Part shown: piece by piece, positions 27,540-36,367 of the stretch | Layout: the number at the start of each line of letters is the position of its first letter | Position numbering within the stretch: the first letter of the stretch is position 1 | NCBI GenBank assembly: GCA_963759115.1 | Contig: CAVWXT010000001.1 | Coordinates: forward strand, 1,364,001-1,428,000 | DNA: 64,000 nt | Direction: 5' to 3' | DNA from: CAVWXT01 sp963759115 | Lineage (GTDB): Bacteria > Planctomycetota > Planctomycetia > Pirellulales > Thermoguttaceae | Translations under genes and position numbers: made by a program | The notes under the pieces: generated by a model | The model's input: only the letters and a program-made list of their open reading frames with translations | Told to the model about the DNA's origin: nothing | The model's database searches: none

Positions 27540-27920
27540 CTACTTCACCACTGCCGACGGAATGTTGGGGCTCTTGGGGTTCACCTCGATCGTCTGGCGA
27601 GACGGTGAGATCACGAGGTCCATGTCCTCCATCGGGACGGCGCCGAGGAGCACCGAGTCGCCCAGCACCAGCGCGCCGGTAAAGCAGGTCCGTTTTTGGA
27701 ATCGGATTTGGAATGGCCCGACATAGGGCACCACGTGCGAACGCTCGTCGGCCGTGGTCACCTCGCGTCGCTCGATCTCCGTTAGATGCAACTGGACGGC
27801 GACGTGCTCGGGGATGCAGATCGTCATTGCACCGGTGTCCACCAGCGCCGAAACCTCCAAAGGGCTGAGTTGCGGTTCTCTTGGGTTGGAAAGCTCAACT
27901 GCCGCAGTGATAAGGCCCAT
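27540..27920 (-). CDS. Retropepsin-like aspartic protease domain protein
   Basis: This 126-residue protein carries VSALVDTGAMTICIPEHVA, with the DTGA motif of clan AA aspartic proteases, and LLGAVPMEDMDLVIS, resembling the second hydrophobic-Gly motif. Retropepsins of this size act as dimers. I chose the ATG at 27920, as the upstream extension is not conserved-looking. It lies just downstream of the acyl-CoA dehydrogenase on the same strand but 200 bases away. Confidence 0.75.
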   Translation of the reverse strand: MGLITAAVELSNPREPQLSPLEVSALVDTGAMTICIPEHVAVQLHLTEIERREVTTADERSHVVPYVGPFQIRFQKRTCFTGALVLGDSVLLGAVPMEDMDLVISPSRQTIEVNPKSPNIPSAVVK

Positions 27921-28114
27921 AAACCCTCCAGTCGCCTGTGCGGGGATTGCGCGAGCTAACCTCGCTCGACAAAAGACGGCCGCGCAGATCATTGTATCGA
28001 CCCGCGGCATAGCCGGTCAATGCCCCCCGAACGAAGCGCAGCGTGAGAGAACAAGAACGCTGGATGTCCGCCGGTATAATGGACAGACGACGCGGCAGAG
28101 GTGAGCGCCAGACC

Positions 28115-29944
28115 CTAGTCCGCGGCCGGCACCGGCCCGGCCAACGTCGCGTACTCTTCCATCGCCGCCATGTCGGCCGCTTGAATCTGCTCGCAGTTCA
28201 TCCGCAACACGGACAACTCGCGATCGATGAACCGTCGCGCCACGCGCTTCTTGCGCTCGTCCTTGGCGCCCTTGCGCCAGCAACAAATGGCCGATGATGA
28301 TCGCAATCGCCGAGTCGACCAGCCGCCGGCCCGCAAGATCCAGGTACGACGAGCCTTTCGACTTGACGAACTGCACGGCCTCGACCACGCGCCGCGGGCC
28401 TCGATGAGCTTCTGCTTCAGACCGTCCAGCAACGGATCGCCGTAGGTCTTCGCTTCGTGGTCCACGGCCCAGGTGTCCAGCGAGCCGGAGGTCACGCCGC
28501 GGACCGCCGCCACCACCTGCAACTGACTGGTGCCTTCGTAGATGGTGGTGATGCGGGCGTCGCGGGCGTAGCGCTCGGCCGCGTAGTCTTTCATATAGCC
28601 CGAACCGCCCAACACCTGGATTGCGTCGTAGGCCACGCGGTTGGCCATCTCGGAGCAGTAATATTTGCTCATCGGGGTGAGCATGCCGTTCATGCGTTTG
28701 AGCGATCGGGAGAGCTGCTTGCGGCGCTTCTCTTCGTCCTTTTCCGGCGGAGGGAAAAAGGGGACAGTCCCCATTTGTGCGCAGCACCCTTCGGGCCGTG
28801 CCGGCAAATGGGGACTGTCCCCTTTTTCCCGGCCCATTTCCATCACACGGAGATTGTTGTTCTCGTGATCGCAGACGCGGGCCGTCTCGTAGGCCAAGGC
28901 CCGAGCGGCCTCAACGTCGATCTTCATGTCGGTGACCAGTTCGGCCACGGCGGGCAGGCGTTCGATCGGCCCGCCGAACTGCTGTCGCGTGTGGGCGTAG
29001 GTGCGGGCGAGCCGATAGGCCGCTTCGGCCACGCCCAGCGACTGCGCGGCGATGCCCACCCGCGCCCCGTTCATCAGCGCCATCACATAAGTGATCAGTC
29101 CCCGCTGCCGCTCGCCGATCAGCCGGCAGGGCGTGTTGTCGAAGACCAGCTCGCAGGTCGGCGAGCCGTGGATGCCCAGCTTGTTCTCCAGGTGGCGGAC
29201 CTTCACGCGATCCGACCGCTCGGCGATGAACAGGCTCAGGCCGCGGCCGTCGCTGATTTCGGGCTCGCTGCGGGCCAGCACCAGCAGGATCTCGCCGCAG
29301 CCGTTGGTGATGAACCGCTTCACGCCGTTGAGGTACCAGTTGCCCTGCTCGTCCTGGAAGGCCCGCAGCCGCACCGCCTGGAGGTCGCTGCCGGCGTCGG
29401 GCTCGGTCAGCACCATGGCCCCGGTCACCTCGCCGCGGGCGAACTTCGGCAGCACCTCGTCCTTGATTTCGTCGTTGGCGAAGGCGTAAACCGTCTCGGC
29501 AATGCCCTGAAGACCGAACAGATTCGTGAACGAGCAGTCGGCCCGGCTGATGATTTCGTTGGCAACGGTGTAGATCAGGCAGGGACAGTTCAGCCCGCCG
29601 TACTTCCGCGGCAAGGTGAAGCCCATCATGTCGGCCTGGGTGAGCCGATCGAGATTGGACTGCACCAGCGGGTGCAGCGTCACCGTGCCGTCTTCGTTGA
29701 GCGTGTTCCCCTCGCGGTCCACTTGCTCGGCGTTGGGGGCGATCATGTCGCCGGACACTTCGCCGATGATTTCCAGCACGCGGCGGTAATTGTCCACGGC
29801 GTCGGCGGCGTCTTGCGGGGCGTAGCCCGACCCGTCGTCCGCGGCGTGGACAAAATCGTCCTCCTGGAGCCGAGCGAGTTCGGCCAAGTCGATGTGCTGG
29901 AAGAGGAACTGAATATCTTCGTTGTCGAGAAAGTAATTCGCCAT
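28115..29944 (-). CDS. Acyl-CoA dehydrogenase with an embedded palindromic element
   Basis: The enzyme oxidises acyl-CoA at C2-C3, passing electrons to ETF. It reads MANYFLDNEDIQFLFQHIDL, with the FAD/substrate signature GAMVLTEPDAGSDLQ, the GIHGSPTCELVFDN and the C-terminal AIQVLGGSGYMKDY and RDARITTIYEGTSQLQ. About 30 extra residues at 28748-28837 come from a palindromic element. A pair of frame changes near 28400 and 28275 alters about 40 residues, then the frame is restored to the stop at 28115-28117. The etfA and etfB genes lie just upstream. Confidence 0.92.
   Translation of the reverse strand: MANYFLDNEDIQFLFQHIDLAELARLQEDDFVHAADDGSGYAPQDAADAVDNYRRVLEIIGEVSGDMIAPNAEQVDREGNTLNEDGTVTLHPLVQSNLDRLTQADMMGFTLPRKYGGLNCPCLIYTVANEIISRADCSFTNLFGLQGIAETVYAFANDEIKDEVLPKFARGEVTGAMVLTEPDAGSDLQAVRLRAFQDEQGNWYLNGVKRFITNGCGEILLVLARSEPEISDGRGLSLFIAERSDRVKVRHLENKLGIHGSPTCELVFDNTPCRLIGERQRGLITYVMALMNGARVGIAAQSLGVAEAAYRLARTYAHTRQQFGGPIERLPAVAELVTDMKIDVEAARALAYETARVCDHENNNLRVMEMGREKGDSPHLPARPEGCCAQMGTVPFFPPPEKDEEKRRKQLSRSLKRMNGMLTPMSKYYCSEMANRVAYDAIQVLGGSGYMKDYAAERYARDARITTIYEGTSQLQVVAAVRGVTSGSLDTWAVDHEAKTYGDPLLDGLKQKLIEARGAWSRPCSSSSRKARRTWILRAGGWSTRRLRSSSAICCWRKGAKDERKKRVARRFIDRELSVLRMNCEQIQAADMAAMEEYATLAGPVPAAD
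28753..28831. repeat. Palindromic element family A, inside the acyl-CoA dehydrogenase gene
   Basis: Perfect 26-base arms (28753-28778 and 28806-28831) enclose a 27-base loop. The arms contain GGGGACAGTCCCC preceded by GGGAAAAA. The gene reads it as REKGDSPHLPARPEG and onward with no stop. The loop shares GGGTGCT.CGCACAAAT with the parA copy when both are read in gene orientation. Confidence 0.9.
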
Positions 29945-29966
29945 GTGGACACTCCGGGAGCACAAA

Positions 29967-30058
29967 CGGTAGGGTGGGTCAAGCGAAGCGATGACCCACC
30001 ACAATAATCCCGCCGTTATCCAATGGTGGGTCATCGCTTCGCTTGACCCACCCTACCG
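29967..30058. repeat. Perfect 35-bp inverted repeat
   Basis: Arms at 29967-30001 and 30024-30058 are exactly complementary over 35 bases, with a 22-base loop. They contain GGTAGGGTGGGTCAAGCGAA and its complement. It lies between etfA and the acyl-CoA dehydrogenase gene, in a 130-base gap, so the co-transcribed mRNA would carry a very stable hairpin. Confidence 0.92.
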
Positions 30059-30076
30059 CTACGCACTAACCACTAC

Positions 30077-31105
30077 TCACGCCTTTTCCTTGATCGCCTT
30101 AATCATCATCGGGATCACTTGTTTGTAATCGCCGACGATGCCGTAGTGGGCCACGCCGAAGATTGGGGCGTCGCGGTCGGTGTTGATGGCAATGATCTTC
30201 GCCGATTCTTCCATGCCGGCGCGGTGCTGGACCGCGCCGCTGATGCCCACCGCAATGTACAACGCGGGCCGCACCGTGGTGCCGGTCTGGCCCACTTGAT
30301 GCTCCTTGCCGACATAACCGCTATCGACGGCGGCGCGGCTGGCGCCGACGGCCCCGCCGATGGCCCCGGCCAAATCGTAGATCAGCTTGAAGTTCTCCCT
30401 GCTGCCGATCGCGCCGCCGCCGGCCACGATCACGCGGGCCCCTTTCAGGTTCACCTTGCGCGGTTCGCTGTGGCGCTGGATGAGCTTCAGGGCCATCGAG
30501 GCGTCGTCGATCTCGGACTTCTCCTCGACCACGCGGCCGGTGCGGCCGTTTTCGGGGGGCTTCAGCGGCATCACGCCCTCGCGCACCGTGGCCATCTGCG
30601 GCCACTGGTCGTAGTTGACGATCGTGGCGATGATGTTGCCGCCGAAGGCCGGCCGAATCTGCAACAGCAGATTCTTGTGCTCGACCTTGGCCTTCGGATC
30701 GGTGACGTCGCTGATGTCCAGGTCGGTGCAGTCGGCCGTCAGCCCGGAGCGCAGCGTCGAGGCCACGCGCGGGGCCAGGTCGCGGCCGATCGGCGTGGCG
30801 CCGACGATGACGATCTGCGGGCGGTGCTTCTCGATCAGCGAGGAAAAGACCTTGGCATAGGGCAGAGTTTGATAGTGGGCAAGCCGCGGATGGTCGGCCA
30901 GATAGACGCTGTCGATGCCCTGGGCAATCAGCCGCTTGGCCAGCGGTCCCACGCCCGCCCCCGGCAGCACGGCGCCGGTCTTGACGCCCAGCCGGTCGGC
31001 CAGTTCCCGCGCCTTGCCGCAGAGCTCCAAAGCCACGTCGTGCAAGACGCCGTCTTCCTGTTCGGCGAACACCCAGACTTCGCCTTGGCGGTTCGGTTCG
31101 GTCAT
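30077..31105 (-). CDS. etfA: Electron transfer flavoprotein subunit alpha
   Basis: EtfA binds FAD and carries electrons from acyl-CoA dehydrogenases. The 342-residue protein has the FAD motif GSRENFKLIYDLAGAIGGAV, then VGQTGTTVRPALYIAVGISG, AVQHRAGM and the C-terminal PIFGVAHYGIVGDY. The N-terminal half shows the adenine-nucleotide-hydrolase-like fold (IVIVGATPIGRDLAPRVAS). It is transcribed after etfB. Confidence 0.95.
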   Translation of the reverse strand: MTEPNRQGEVWVFAEQEDGVLHDVALELCGKARELADRLGVKTGAVLPGAGVGPLAKRLIAQGIDSVYLADHPRLAHYQTLPYAKVFSSLIEKHRPQIVIVGATPIGRDLAPRVASTLRSGLTADCTDLDISDVTDPKAKVEHKNLLLQIRPAFGGNIIATIVNYDQWPQMATVREGVMPLKPPENGRTGRVVEEKSEIDDASMALKLIQRHSEPRKVNLKGARVIVAGGGAIGSRENFKLIYDLAGAIGGAVGASRAAVDSGYVGKEHQVGQTGTTVRPALYIAVGISGAVQHRAGMEESAKIIAINTDRDAPIFGVAHYGIVGDYKQVIPMMIKAIKEKA

Positions 31106-31110
31106 AGTTA

Positions 31111-31209
31111 TCAGGGTTCAGGGTTCAGGGTTCAGGAAAGCGGCACTCAGGGTTCGTTGCTCGATTGCGCGTGGATTTCGGGTGCTGAACCCTGAACCCC
31201 GAACCCTGA
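31111..31209. repeat. CAGGGTTCAGGGTT-type word repeat hairpin
   Basis: Three tandem CAGGGTT words on the left and complementary AACCCTGAACCC words on the right lie between etfB and etfA. The loop has a further CAGGGTTCG. It is another word-repeat hairpin with its own word. Confidence 0.8.
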
Positions 31210-31217
31210 CCACTCTC

Positions 31218-32132
31218 TCATCCCCACGTTCGGTCAACAATCAACTCGTGAATCAACTGCCGGACGCCGGTCTCGGTGGGCGGGATGTCGGTGTAGCCCT
31301 CCTTGGTCAACACGATCGCCTGCACGCGATGGACCTTGGTTGGCGAGCCGGCCAGGCCGCAGCGCATCAGGTCGGCATGAATGGCGTCGAGGTCCCATTG
31401 CTCGATCAGCAGGCCGGACGCCTTGAGCGACTCGGCGCGGCGCTGCGTCTCGGCGGCAAGCTGGTCTTCGGCGGCGTCGGGCATCGCGGCCTTCACTTCG
31501 GCGGCGATCTCGGCGGGCACCTTCGCCCGCTTCGCTCGCATCACCTTCTTGGCCGCCGCCGGACGCGGCTCGTTGGCCGATTCCAGGACGGTGACCAGCA
31601 CGGGCAACTTCGCCTCGACAATCTCCCAACCGTGTCCGATGTTCCGTCGAATTCGCGCCACCCGGTCGTGTACGCTCACCAACTTCTCCAAGTAGGTGAC
31701 CTGCGGGATGCCCAGCTTCTCGGCGCATTGGGGGCCCACTTGGGCGGTATCGCCGTCGATGGCCTGCCGGCCGCAAAACACGAAATCGAACCGCCCGATG
31801 GTGCGAATGGCCTGGCTGAGGATGTAGCTGGTGGCCAGGGTGTCGCTGGCGGCGGCCCGGCGGTCGGTCAGGAGGATCACCCGGTCGGCGCCCCGGAAGA
31901 GGCTGTCGCGGAGCACGTCGGCCGCTTTGGGCGGGCCCATCGAGATGACTGTGACCGTGCCGCCGTACTCGTCGCGGACCTGCAACGCGGTCTCCAGGGC
32001 ATGGAAATCTTCCGGGTTGAAGATCGTGGGCAAGGCCCCCCGGTTGACGGTCCCGTCTTCCTTCATGGCCTCGGCCGTGATGTTGGCCGTGTTGGGAACC
32101 TGCTTCACGCAAACGATGCTATCGTAGGCCAC
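31218..32132 (-). CDS. etfB: Electron transfer flavoprotein subunit beta
   Basis: The 304-residue protein carries IVCVKQVPNTANI, FCGRQAIDGDTAQVGPQCAE, and the EtfB signature VEAKLPVLVTVLESANEPR. It forms the heterodimer with EtfA and the AMP-binding site. It is the first gene of the minus-strand etfB-etfA-acyl-CoA dehydrogenase series, likely fatty or amino acid catabolism. The start at 32132 gives MAYDSIVCVKQVP. Confidence 0.95.
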   Translation of the reverse strand: MAYDSIVCVKQVPNTANITAEAMKEDGTVNRGALPTIFNPEDFHALETALQVRDEYGGTVTVISMGPPKAADVLRDSLFRGADRVILLTDRRAAASDTLATSYILSQAIRTIGRFDFVFCGRQAIDGDTAQVGPQCAEKLGIPQVTYLEKLVSVHDRVARIRRNIGHGWEIVEAKLPVLVTVLESANEPRPAAAKKVMRAKRAKVPAEIAAEVKAAMPDAAEDQLAAETQRRAESLKASGLLIEQWDLDAIHADLMRCGLAGSPTKVHRVQAIVLTKEGYTDIPPTETGVRQLIHELIVDRTWG

Positions 32133-32290
32133 TGTTAGTAGCTCCGGGAGCTATCAGGTGGGTAAAACCCCGAACCATATCACGCCGGCCGACCTTGGTC
32201 AACCCCCGTTTTTGGGGAAGTTGGGCAAAATGACATAGCATCGTTTTTCGCTTTTGTTTATGATCCGCACGCTCGTCAAGGAGGACGAAC

Positions 32291-33580
32291 ATGAACTCGC
32301 TGAAGAATCTGATGATCATCGCCGTGTTGGCGGCGGTGGGATATGGAGTGTACGCCTCGTTGGCCCGCAACAATGCCGACCCCGGTCAGCCGCCGGGCGT
32401 AGCCGAGGGATGGCCGACCGCGCCGAAGGTCGAGTTCCCCAGCACGAAGGCATCGCTGCCGCCGGGCGGACCCTTGGCATTGAGCGGGAGCACCCTTCGG
32501 CCGTCCGCAGCAGCAAGCTCCAGCGTAGGGGGAACCGCCCCGCCGTTCGTGCCCCCGGCGGCCGCCAGCTCCGTCGGCATGTCGCCGAGCAACGCGCCGG
32601 GCATAACGCCCGCCCTGCCGTATCCCTCGTCGAATCCGGCGTCTCCCTCCACGCCTTCATCGAACCCGATGGCAACCCTCGGGACGCCCGTCCCGCCTGA
32701 TTCGGTCGCGGCCATCGCGGCGGCTCCGGCCGGGCCGCCGGGCATGTCGCCGCCGGCCGACGCGGTCCGCAACCTCCCCCCGCCGCCCGAGGGACTGACC
32801 GCAGGCGGCCCCGCTCCTAAGGCCGCAAGCCCCACTGAGAACCTTTTGCAGAGCAAGTTCATCGCCTTTATGGGCGACGTCCAGAAGGCGCTCGACGAAC
32901 GCAAGTTTGCCGAGGCCCACCTCGCGCTGAGCAAACTGTATGGCAATCCCGACTTGCCCGCCGACCAGGCCCGACAAGTCACCGACCTGCTCGACCGGCT
33001 TGCCGGCACCGTGGTGTACTCGCGGGAATATCATCTCGAGCCGCCTTACGTGACGCAACTAGGCGACACGTTCGACAAGATCGCCCAGCGGTACTGCGTC
33101 CCCTGGGAGTTGCTGGCGCGGATCAACGGCATGATGCCCCCCTCGCCCACGGAAGCCGTCAAGGACCAGCCGCTTCCGGTCGGCAGGGAACTCAAGGTGG
33201 TCCGCGGTCCCTTCAACGCCGTCGTCCGTCTCGGCAAGCACGAGCTGACGCTGATGCTCCAAGACCGCTACGCCGGACGATTCCCCATCGGCGTCGGCCG
33301 CGATCAGCCCAAGCTGGAAGGCAGCTACACGGTGCGAGAAAAGGTGCTGAGCCCCACCTACTATGGGCCGGACGGCGTGAACATCAGCCCCAACGATCCG
33401 AAGAACCCGTTGGGCCGCGCCTGGATCGGACTCACCGACCGCATCGGCATTCACGGCCTCAGCGATCCGCAGTGCGTCGGCCGCGACGACAACCGCGGCA
33501 CGATCGGCGTCAATGACCGCGATCTGCAAGACCTCTACGGGATTCTTACCGTGGGATCGCGGGTGACGGTGGTGAGATAA
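32291..33580 (+). CDS. LysM and YkuD-like (L,D-transpeptidase fold) protein, catalytic Cys missing
   Basis: An AAGGAGGA site precedes the ATG at 32291. The 429-residue protein has an N-terminal membrane anchor (LMIIAVLAAVGYGVYASL), a Pro/Ala/Ser-rich linker to about residue 185, a LysM-like segment (LGDTFDKIAQRYCVPWELLA), and a YkuD-like domain (FPIGVGRDQPKLEGSYTV, IGIHGLSDPQCVG). In active L,D-transpeptidases a Cys follows the HG motif in SRGCIRL; here the aligned stretch is NRGTIGVNDRD, so the nucleophile is a Thr. The protein may bind peptidoglycan without transferase activity. Confidence 0.85.
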   Translation: MNSLKNLMIIAVLAAVGYGVYASLARNNADPGQPPGVAEGWPTAPKVEFPSTKASLPPGGPLALSGSTLRPSAAASSSVGGTAPPFVPPAAASSVGMSPSNAPGITPALPYPSSNPASPSTPSSNPMATLGTPVPPDSVAAIAAAPAGPPGMSPPADAVRNLPPPPEGLTAGGPAPKAASPTENLLQSKFIAFMGDVQKALDERKFAEAHLALSKLYGNPDLPADQARQVTDLLDRLAGTVVYSREYHLEPPYVTQLGDTFDKIAQRYCVPWELLARINGMMPPSPTEAVKDQPLPVGRELKVVRGPFNAVVRLGKHELTLMLQDRYAGRFPIGVGRDQPKLEGSYTVREKVLSPTYYGPDGVNISPNDPKNPLGRAWIGLTDRIGIHGLSDPQCVGRDDNRGTIGVNDRDLQDLYGILTVGSRVTVVR

Positions 33581-33581
33581 G

Positions 33582-33621
33582 AAGGGGGAAGGGGGAAGGC
33601 GGAAGGGGGAAGGGGGAGGAA
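33582..33621. repeat. GAAGGGGGAAGG purine-run repeat, copy 1
   Basis: Repeated GAAGGGGGAAGGCGG words precede the four-helix-bundle gene. Complementary pyrimidine runs are at 34798-34830, 35582-35622 and 56083-56111. Copy 1 and 34798-34830 face each other across two accessory genes. Confidence 0.7.
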
Positions 33622-33627
33622 CCTGGC

Positions 33628-33981
33628 ATGAAGAATGACGGGTTTCGGGAACGGACGAAGGCCTTTGCGCTGCGAATCGTCAAGATGTATTGCAGCCTGC
33701 CCAAGACCACGCAAGCCCAGGTTTTGGGAAAGCAGGCCCTGCGATCAGGAACGAGCGTCGCGGCCAACTATCGCGAAGCCTCCCGCGGACGGTCCGATGC
33801 CGAACTTGTGTCCAAATTGGGGATCGTGGAACAGGAATTGGACGAGACGCTTCTTTGGCTCGAACTACTGGTTGAATCCGGCATCGTGACGCAAGCCAAA
33901 ATGGCCTTCCTGCACAAAGAAGCCGACGAACTCCTGCGGATGACAGTTGCCGCCATCAAGAAAGCAAAGTCGCGGCTGTAG
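33628..33981 (+). CDS. Four-helix-bundle protein (S23/IVP family)
   Basis: The 117-residue protein starts MKNDGFRERTKAFALRIVKM and has LGKQALRSGTSVAANYREAS, the signature of the four-helix-bundle family first seen in 23S rRNA intervening sequences. It forms pentamers in known structures; the role is unclear. It follows a purine-rich repeat, a common setting for this family as far as I recall. Confidence 0.88.
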   Translation: MKNDGFRERTKAFALRIVKMYCSLPKTTQAQVLGKQALRSGTSVAANYREASRGRSDAELVSKLGIVEQELDETLLWLELLVESGIVTQAKMAFLHKEADELLRMTVAAIKKAKSRL

Positions 33982-34055
33982 CGTGGGTGCTTCAGAGTTG
34001 TGGTGATTAGGCAGCATGGACAGCCTTGGCGCTGACGCGGGCATACCTGGAGAGG

Positions 34056-34688
34056 ATGATGCGATACCTCCTATTCCTGTTCGTTCTCAGTTTGGTCACG
34101 TCGGCCACGGGACCAGCGACTGAACAGAACTCGCCTCATGATACATCGACCGCAGCCGAGGAGCCTATTGCGGTGGAAATTAGGATATTCCCCGAGGACT
34201 TTGGGATGCCCAAATACAAGGGGCTTATGGACTGGATCGAAGCAGTCAAGAGGCCGCAGTTTGAGCTACTCAAAGCGTCGAAGCAGCACGGCATGTATTT
34301 CGCCGTCTTTCGTGAGCCTTCGGGTGACCTGGCCTTCTGCTATTACAGGTGTCCCCATGGTGCGCTGCAATCTGGCGGGACTTACGTCTACAGGCTACTC
34401 GTCCAAGATTTCCAAGGAAAAGACTTGCGTGACAGGCAATCCGACAAAGACAAAATGTTGTCGCGGGAGTTCAATTGCGGCGGTTGCTCTGGAACAGTCG
34501 TGGACGGTGAGATGTACCCCTTGGTTAAGCCCGTTCCGGATCAGGTAAGGCTAACATTCACGGTCACTTCGTATCAGGAGGATGTTTTCAGCTTCCCGCT
34601 TCCCACTCTGCTCCCAACAAGGATAGCAGTCACGAAGGAGGCTCATCGCGACACCCTGTTATTTGACGAGATCGTCGAGATCAGGTAA
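34056..34688 (+). CDS. Hypothetical secreted protein
   Basis: The start MMRYLLFLFVLSLVTSATG after GGAGAGG is a signal peptide. The mature part has a charged N-terminal region, then FCYYRCPHG and FNCGGCSGT, four cysteines that could bind metal or form disulphides. I do not recognise the family. It lies alone between the four-helix-bundle gene and the Uma2-like gene, in a segment lower in GC than the chromosome and bounded by inverted purine/pyrimidine runs. Confidence 0.6.
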   Translation: MMRYLLFLFVLSLVTSATGPATEQNSPHDTSTAAEEPIAVEIRIFPEDFGMPKYKGLMDWIEAVKRPQFELLKASKQHGMYFAVFREPSGDLAFCYYRCPHGALQSGGTYVYRLLVQDFQGKDLRDRQSDKDKMLSREFNCGGCSGTVVDGEMYPLVKPVPDQVRLTFTVTSYQEDVFSFPLPTLLPTRIAVTKEAHRDTLLFDEIVEIR

Positions 34689-34797
34689 CCGCTGGCACCC
34701 AACAGCGGCAAGGCCCCTTCTTTGACGGGGCAGCTTCGCTGACGACTTGTTCGCTCCATTAAACCGCCGTCACATTGAGTCGGTCCACCCGTTGGCT

Positions 34798-34830
34798 TTC
34801 CCCCCTCCCCCTTCCGCCTTCCCCCTTTCT
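34798..34830. repeat. Pyrimidine-run repeat, inverted copy
   Basis: CCCCCTCCCCCTTCCGCCTT is the complement of the run at 33582-33621. It borders the Uma2-like gene on its 3' side. Confidence 0.65.
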
Positions 34831-34831
34831 G

Positions 34832-35491
34832 CTACTCCGGTGCCGCGGGCTCGGTAAAGAACTCCGATAGCGACAAGTGAAAGCCCGGCAACACGTCGCC
34901 GCCGTCGAGCGTTTCGTCTTCGCGGACCACCGAGAACATTTCTGGGCCGACGTATACCCGCACCTCGCGCCGCGGGCTGTGGTAAACGTGCCAAACCAGT
35001 CGCACACCAGCCGCGAAATACTCCTGAAGCTTGCGGTCCATCTCCTGGCGGGTGTTGAACTTGCTGATCACCTCCACGGCCAGATCGGGGGTCAGGTCGG
35101 GGATCGGCTCGCGGGGCACCCGGCGGCCGGGCAGACGTCGCCAGGAAATGAATGAGACGTCGGGAATCCGCACCAGCCCCGGGGCAAGCCGCATCATGCC
35201 ATCCGGCGCCAGGACAATGCCCAGGTTGTTCCGCATCACGAAATCCCAAAGAACGTGGAGCAAACGGACGGCCAAGTAGGATTCGTAAGCGCCCACGGTT
35301 TTCTCCACCAAAGTGCCGTCCACTAGTTCGTACAACCGATCTTCGTGCTCATGAATTTCGATCACGTCTTGCTCAGTGGCCGTGCCGGGCGCCGGTTCCT
35401 GGCGGACGCGGTTGAGCGGAATCGCCCCGAACCGCTCGACGAGATCGACGGCGGTCCAGCCGCCGACGGCTGGTGCAACAACCTGGCTCAT
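34832..35491 (-). CDS. Uma2-family (DUF820) putative restriction endonuclease-fold protein
   Basis: The 219-residue protein starts MSQVVAPAVGGWTAVDLVER. It shows the Uma2 pattern of a PD-(D/E)XK-like core: LYELVDGTLVEK, VRIPDVSFISW, and DLAVEVISKFNT followed by KLQEYFAAGVRLVW. The family is common in planctomycetes and cyanobacteria, often in many copies, and its function is unknown. It ends in a repeat-rich stretch. Confidence 0.85.
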   Translation of the reverse strand: MSQVVAPAVGGWTAVDLVERFGAIPLNRVRQEPAPGTATEQDVIEIHEHEDRLYELVDGTLVEKTVGAYESYLAVRLLHVLWDFVMRNNLGIVLAPDGMMRLAPGLVRIPDVSFISWRRLPGRRVPREPIPDLTPDLAVEVISKFNTRQEMDRKLQEYFAAGVRLVWHVYHSPRREVRVYVGPEMFSVVREDETLDGGDVLPGFHLSLSEFFTEPAAPE

Positions 35492-35581
35492 GGTTCCGTT
35501 CCCCAATCCGAGAAAGCCCAACTTCTCTGTATTATGTGTGGAGGAATCGCGTCTGGCAAGCGGTAACTCGGCGCGGCAGTC

Positions 35582-35622
35582 CTTCCCCTTTCGCCTTTCC
35601 GCCTCCCCCTTCCGCCTCTGTG
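35582..35622. repeat. Pyrimidine-run repeat, third copy
   Basis: CCTTCCCCTTTCGCCTTTCC and CCTCCCCCTTCCGCC lie in the gap between the divergent Uma2-like and pyrE genes, in the same orientation as 34798-34830. Confidence 0.6.
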
Positions 35623-35671
35623 CCATTTTTGCTACGGTGGATGCTCCCTCTCACGTCCCAGGAGCACCGCC

Positions 35672-36231
35672 ATGTACGACAAGCAAGCGTTGATCGCGTT
35701 GGTCCGCCAAAAGGCCCTGAAGTTTGGGCAATTCACGCTGGCCTCGGGCAAGAAGGCCACGTACTATCTCGACGGGAAACAAGTCACGCTCGATCCGGCC
35801 GGAGCACGGCTGGTGGCCGAAGGGCTCTTGGACATGCTGGTGGCCGATGGGATGCCGGCGGCCATCGGCGGGATGTCGATCGGGGCCGACCCGATCACGG
35901 CTGCCGTGGTGACGATGTCGGCCGTCCGCGGCACGCCGGTGGTCGGCTTCATGGTCCGCAAGGAGTCGAAGGGACACGGCACCAACCAGTTCATCGAAGG
36001 CCCGGTCCAGCCCGGCCAGACCGCCGTGATCGTCGAAGACGTGGTCACCACCGGCGGCTCGTCGTTGCAGGCCATCGAGCGGGCCGAGGGCTTTGGGCTG
36101 AAGATCGCCGGCGTGCTGGCCATCATCGACCGCATGGAGGGGGCGCCCAGGCATTCACCCAACGCGGCTACAAGTTCGCCAGCCTACTCTCGATCCGCGA
36201 TTTCGGCATCGAACCGCCGCCGCCAACCTGA
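35672..36231 (+). CDS. pyrE: Orotate phosphoribosyltransferase (one frame break)
   Basis: PyrE makes OMP from orotate and PRPP. The start MYDKQALIALVRQKALKFGQ is followed by LASGKKATYYLDGKQVTLDP, VGFMVRKESKGHGTNQFIEG (the catalytic lysine loop) and the PRPP motif VIVEDVVTTGGSS. The frame changes near 36148, where one base seems lost, then QAFTQRGYKFASLLSIRDFG leads to the stop at 36229-36231. Joined length is about 186 residues. Confidence 0.92.
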
Positions 36232-36299
36232 AACCGGCCGGCTGCGGATTGACGAGAACCGATCGACGGCCGAACCTACATCGGCAGTTCCGCGAAGAA

Positions 36300-36367
36300 G
36301 TAGGGTCCGCCGTGCGGACCGTGGCGTTTTCCGTCATGCTGTTCGTGGTCCGCAAGGCGGACCCTAC
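36300..36367. repeat. Palindromic element family C, at the hisH 3' end
   Basis: Arms of 21 bases (36300-36320 and 36347-36367), containing GTAGGGTCCGCC, match with one mismatch around a 26-base loop. The full 68-base length equals that of the copy inside tex at 59420-59487. In the opposite orientation its loop is similar to that copy at about 21 of 26 positions. The element supplies the TAG stop of hisH. Confidence 0.9.

Noticed and set aside
28457..30007. A 516-codon plus-strand frame opposite the acyl-CoA dehydrogenase
   Set aside because: A shadow of the real gene on the other strand; no motif is visible.
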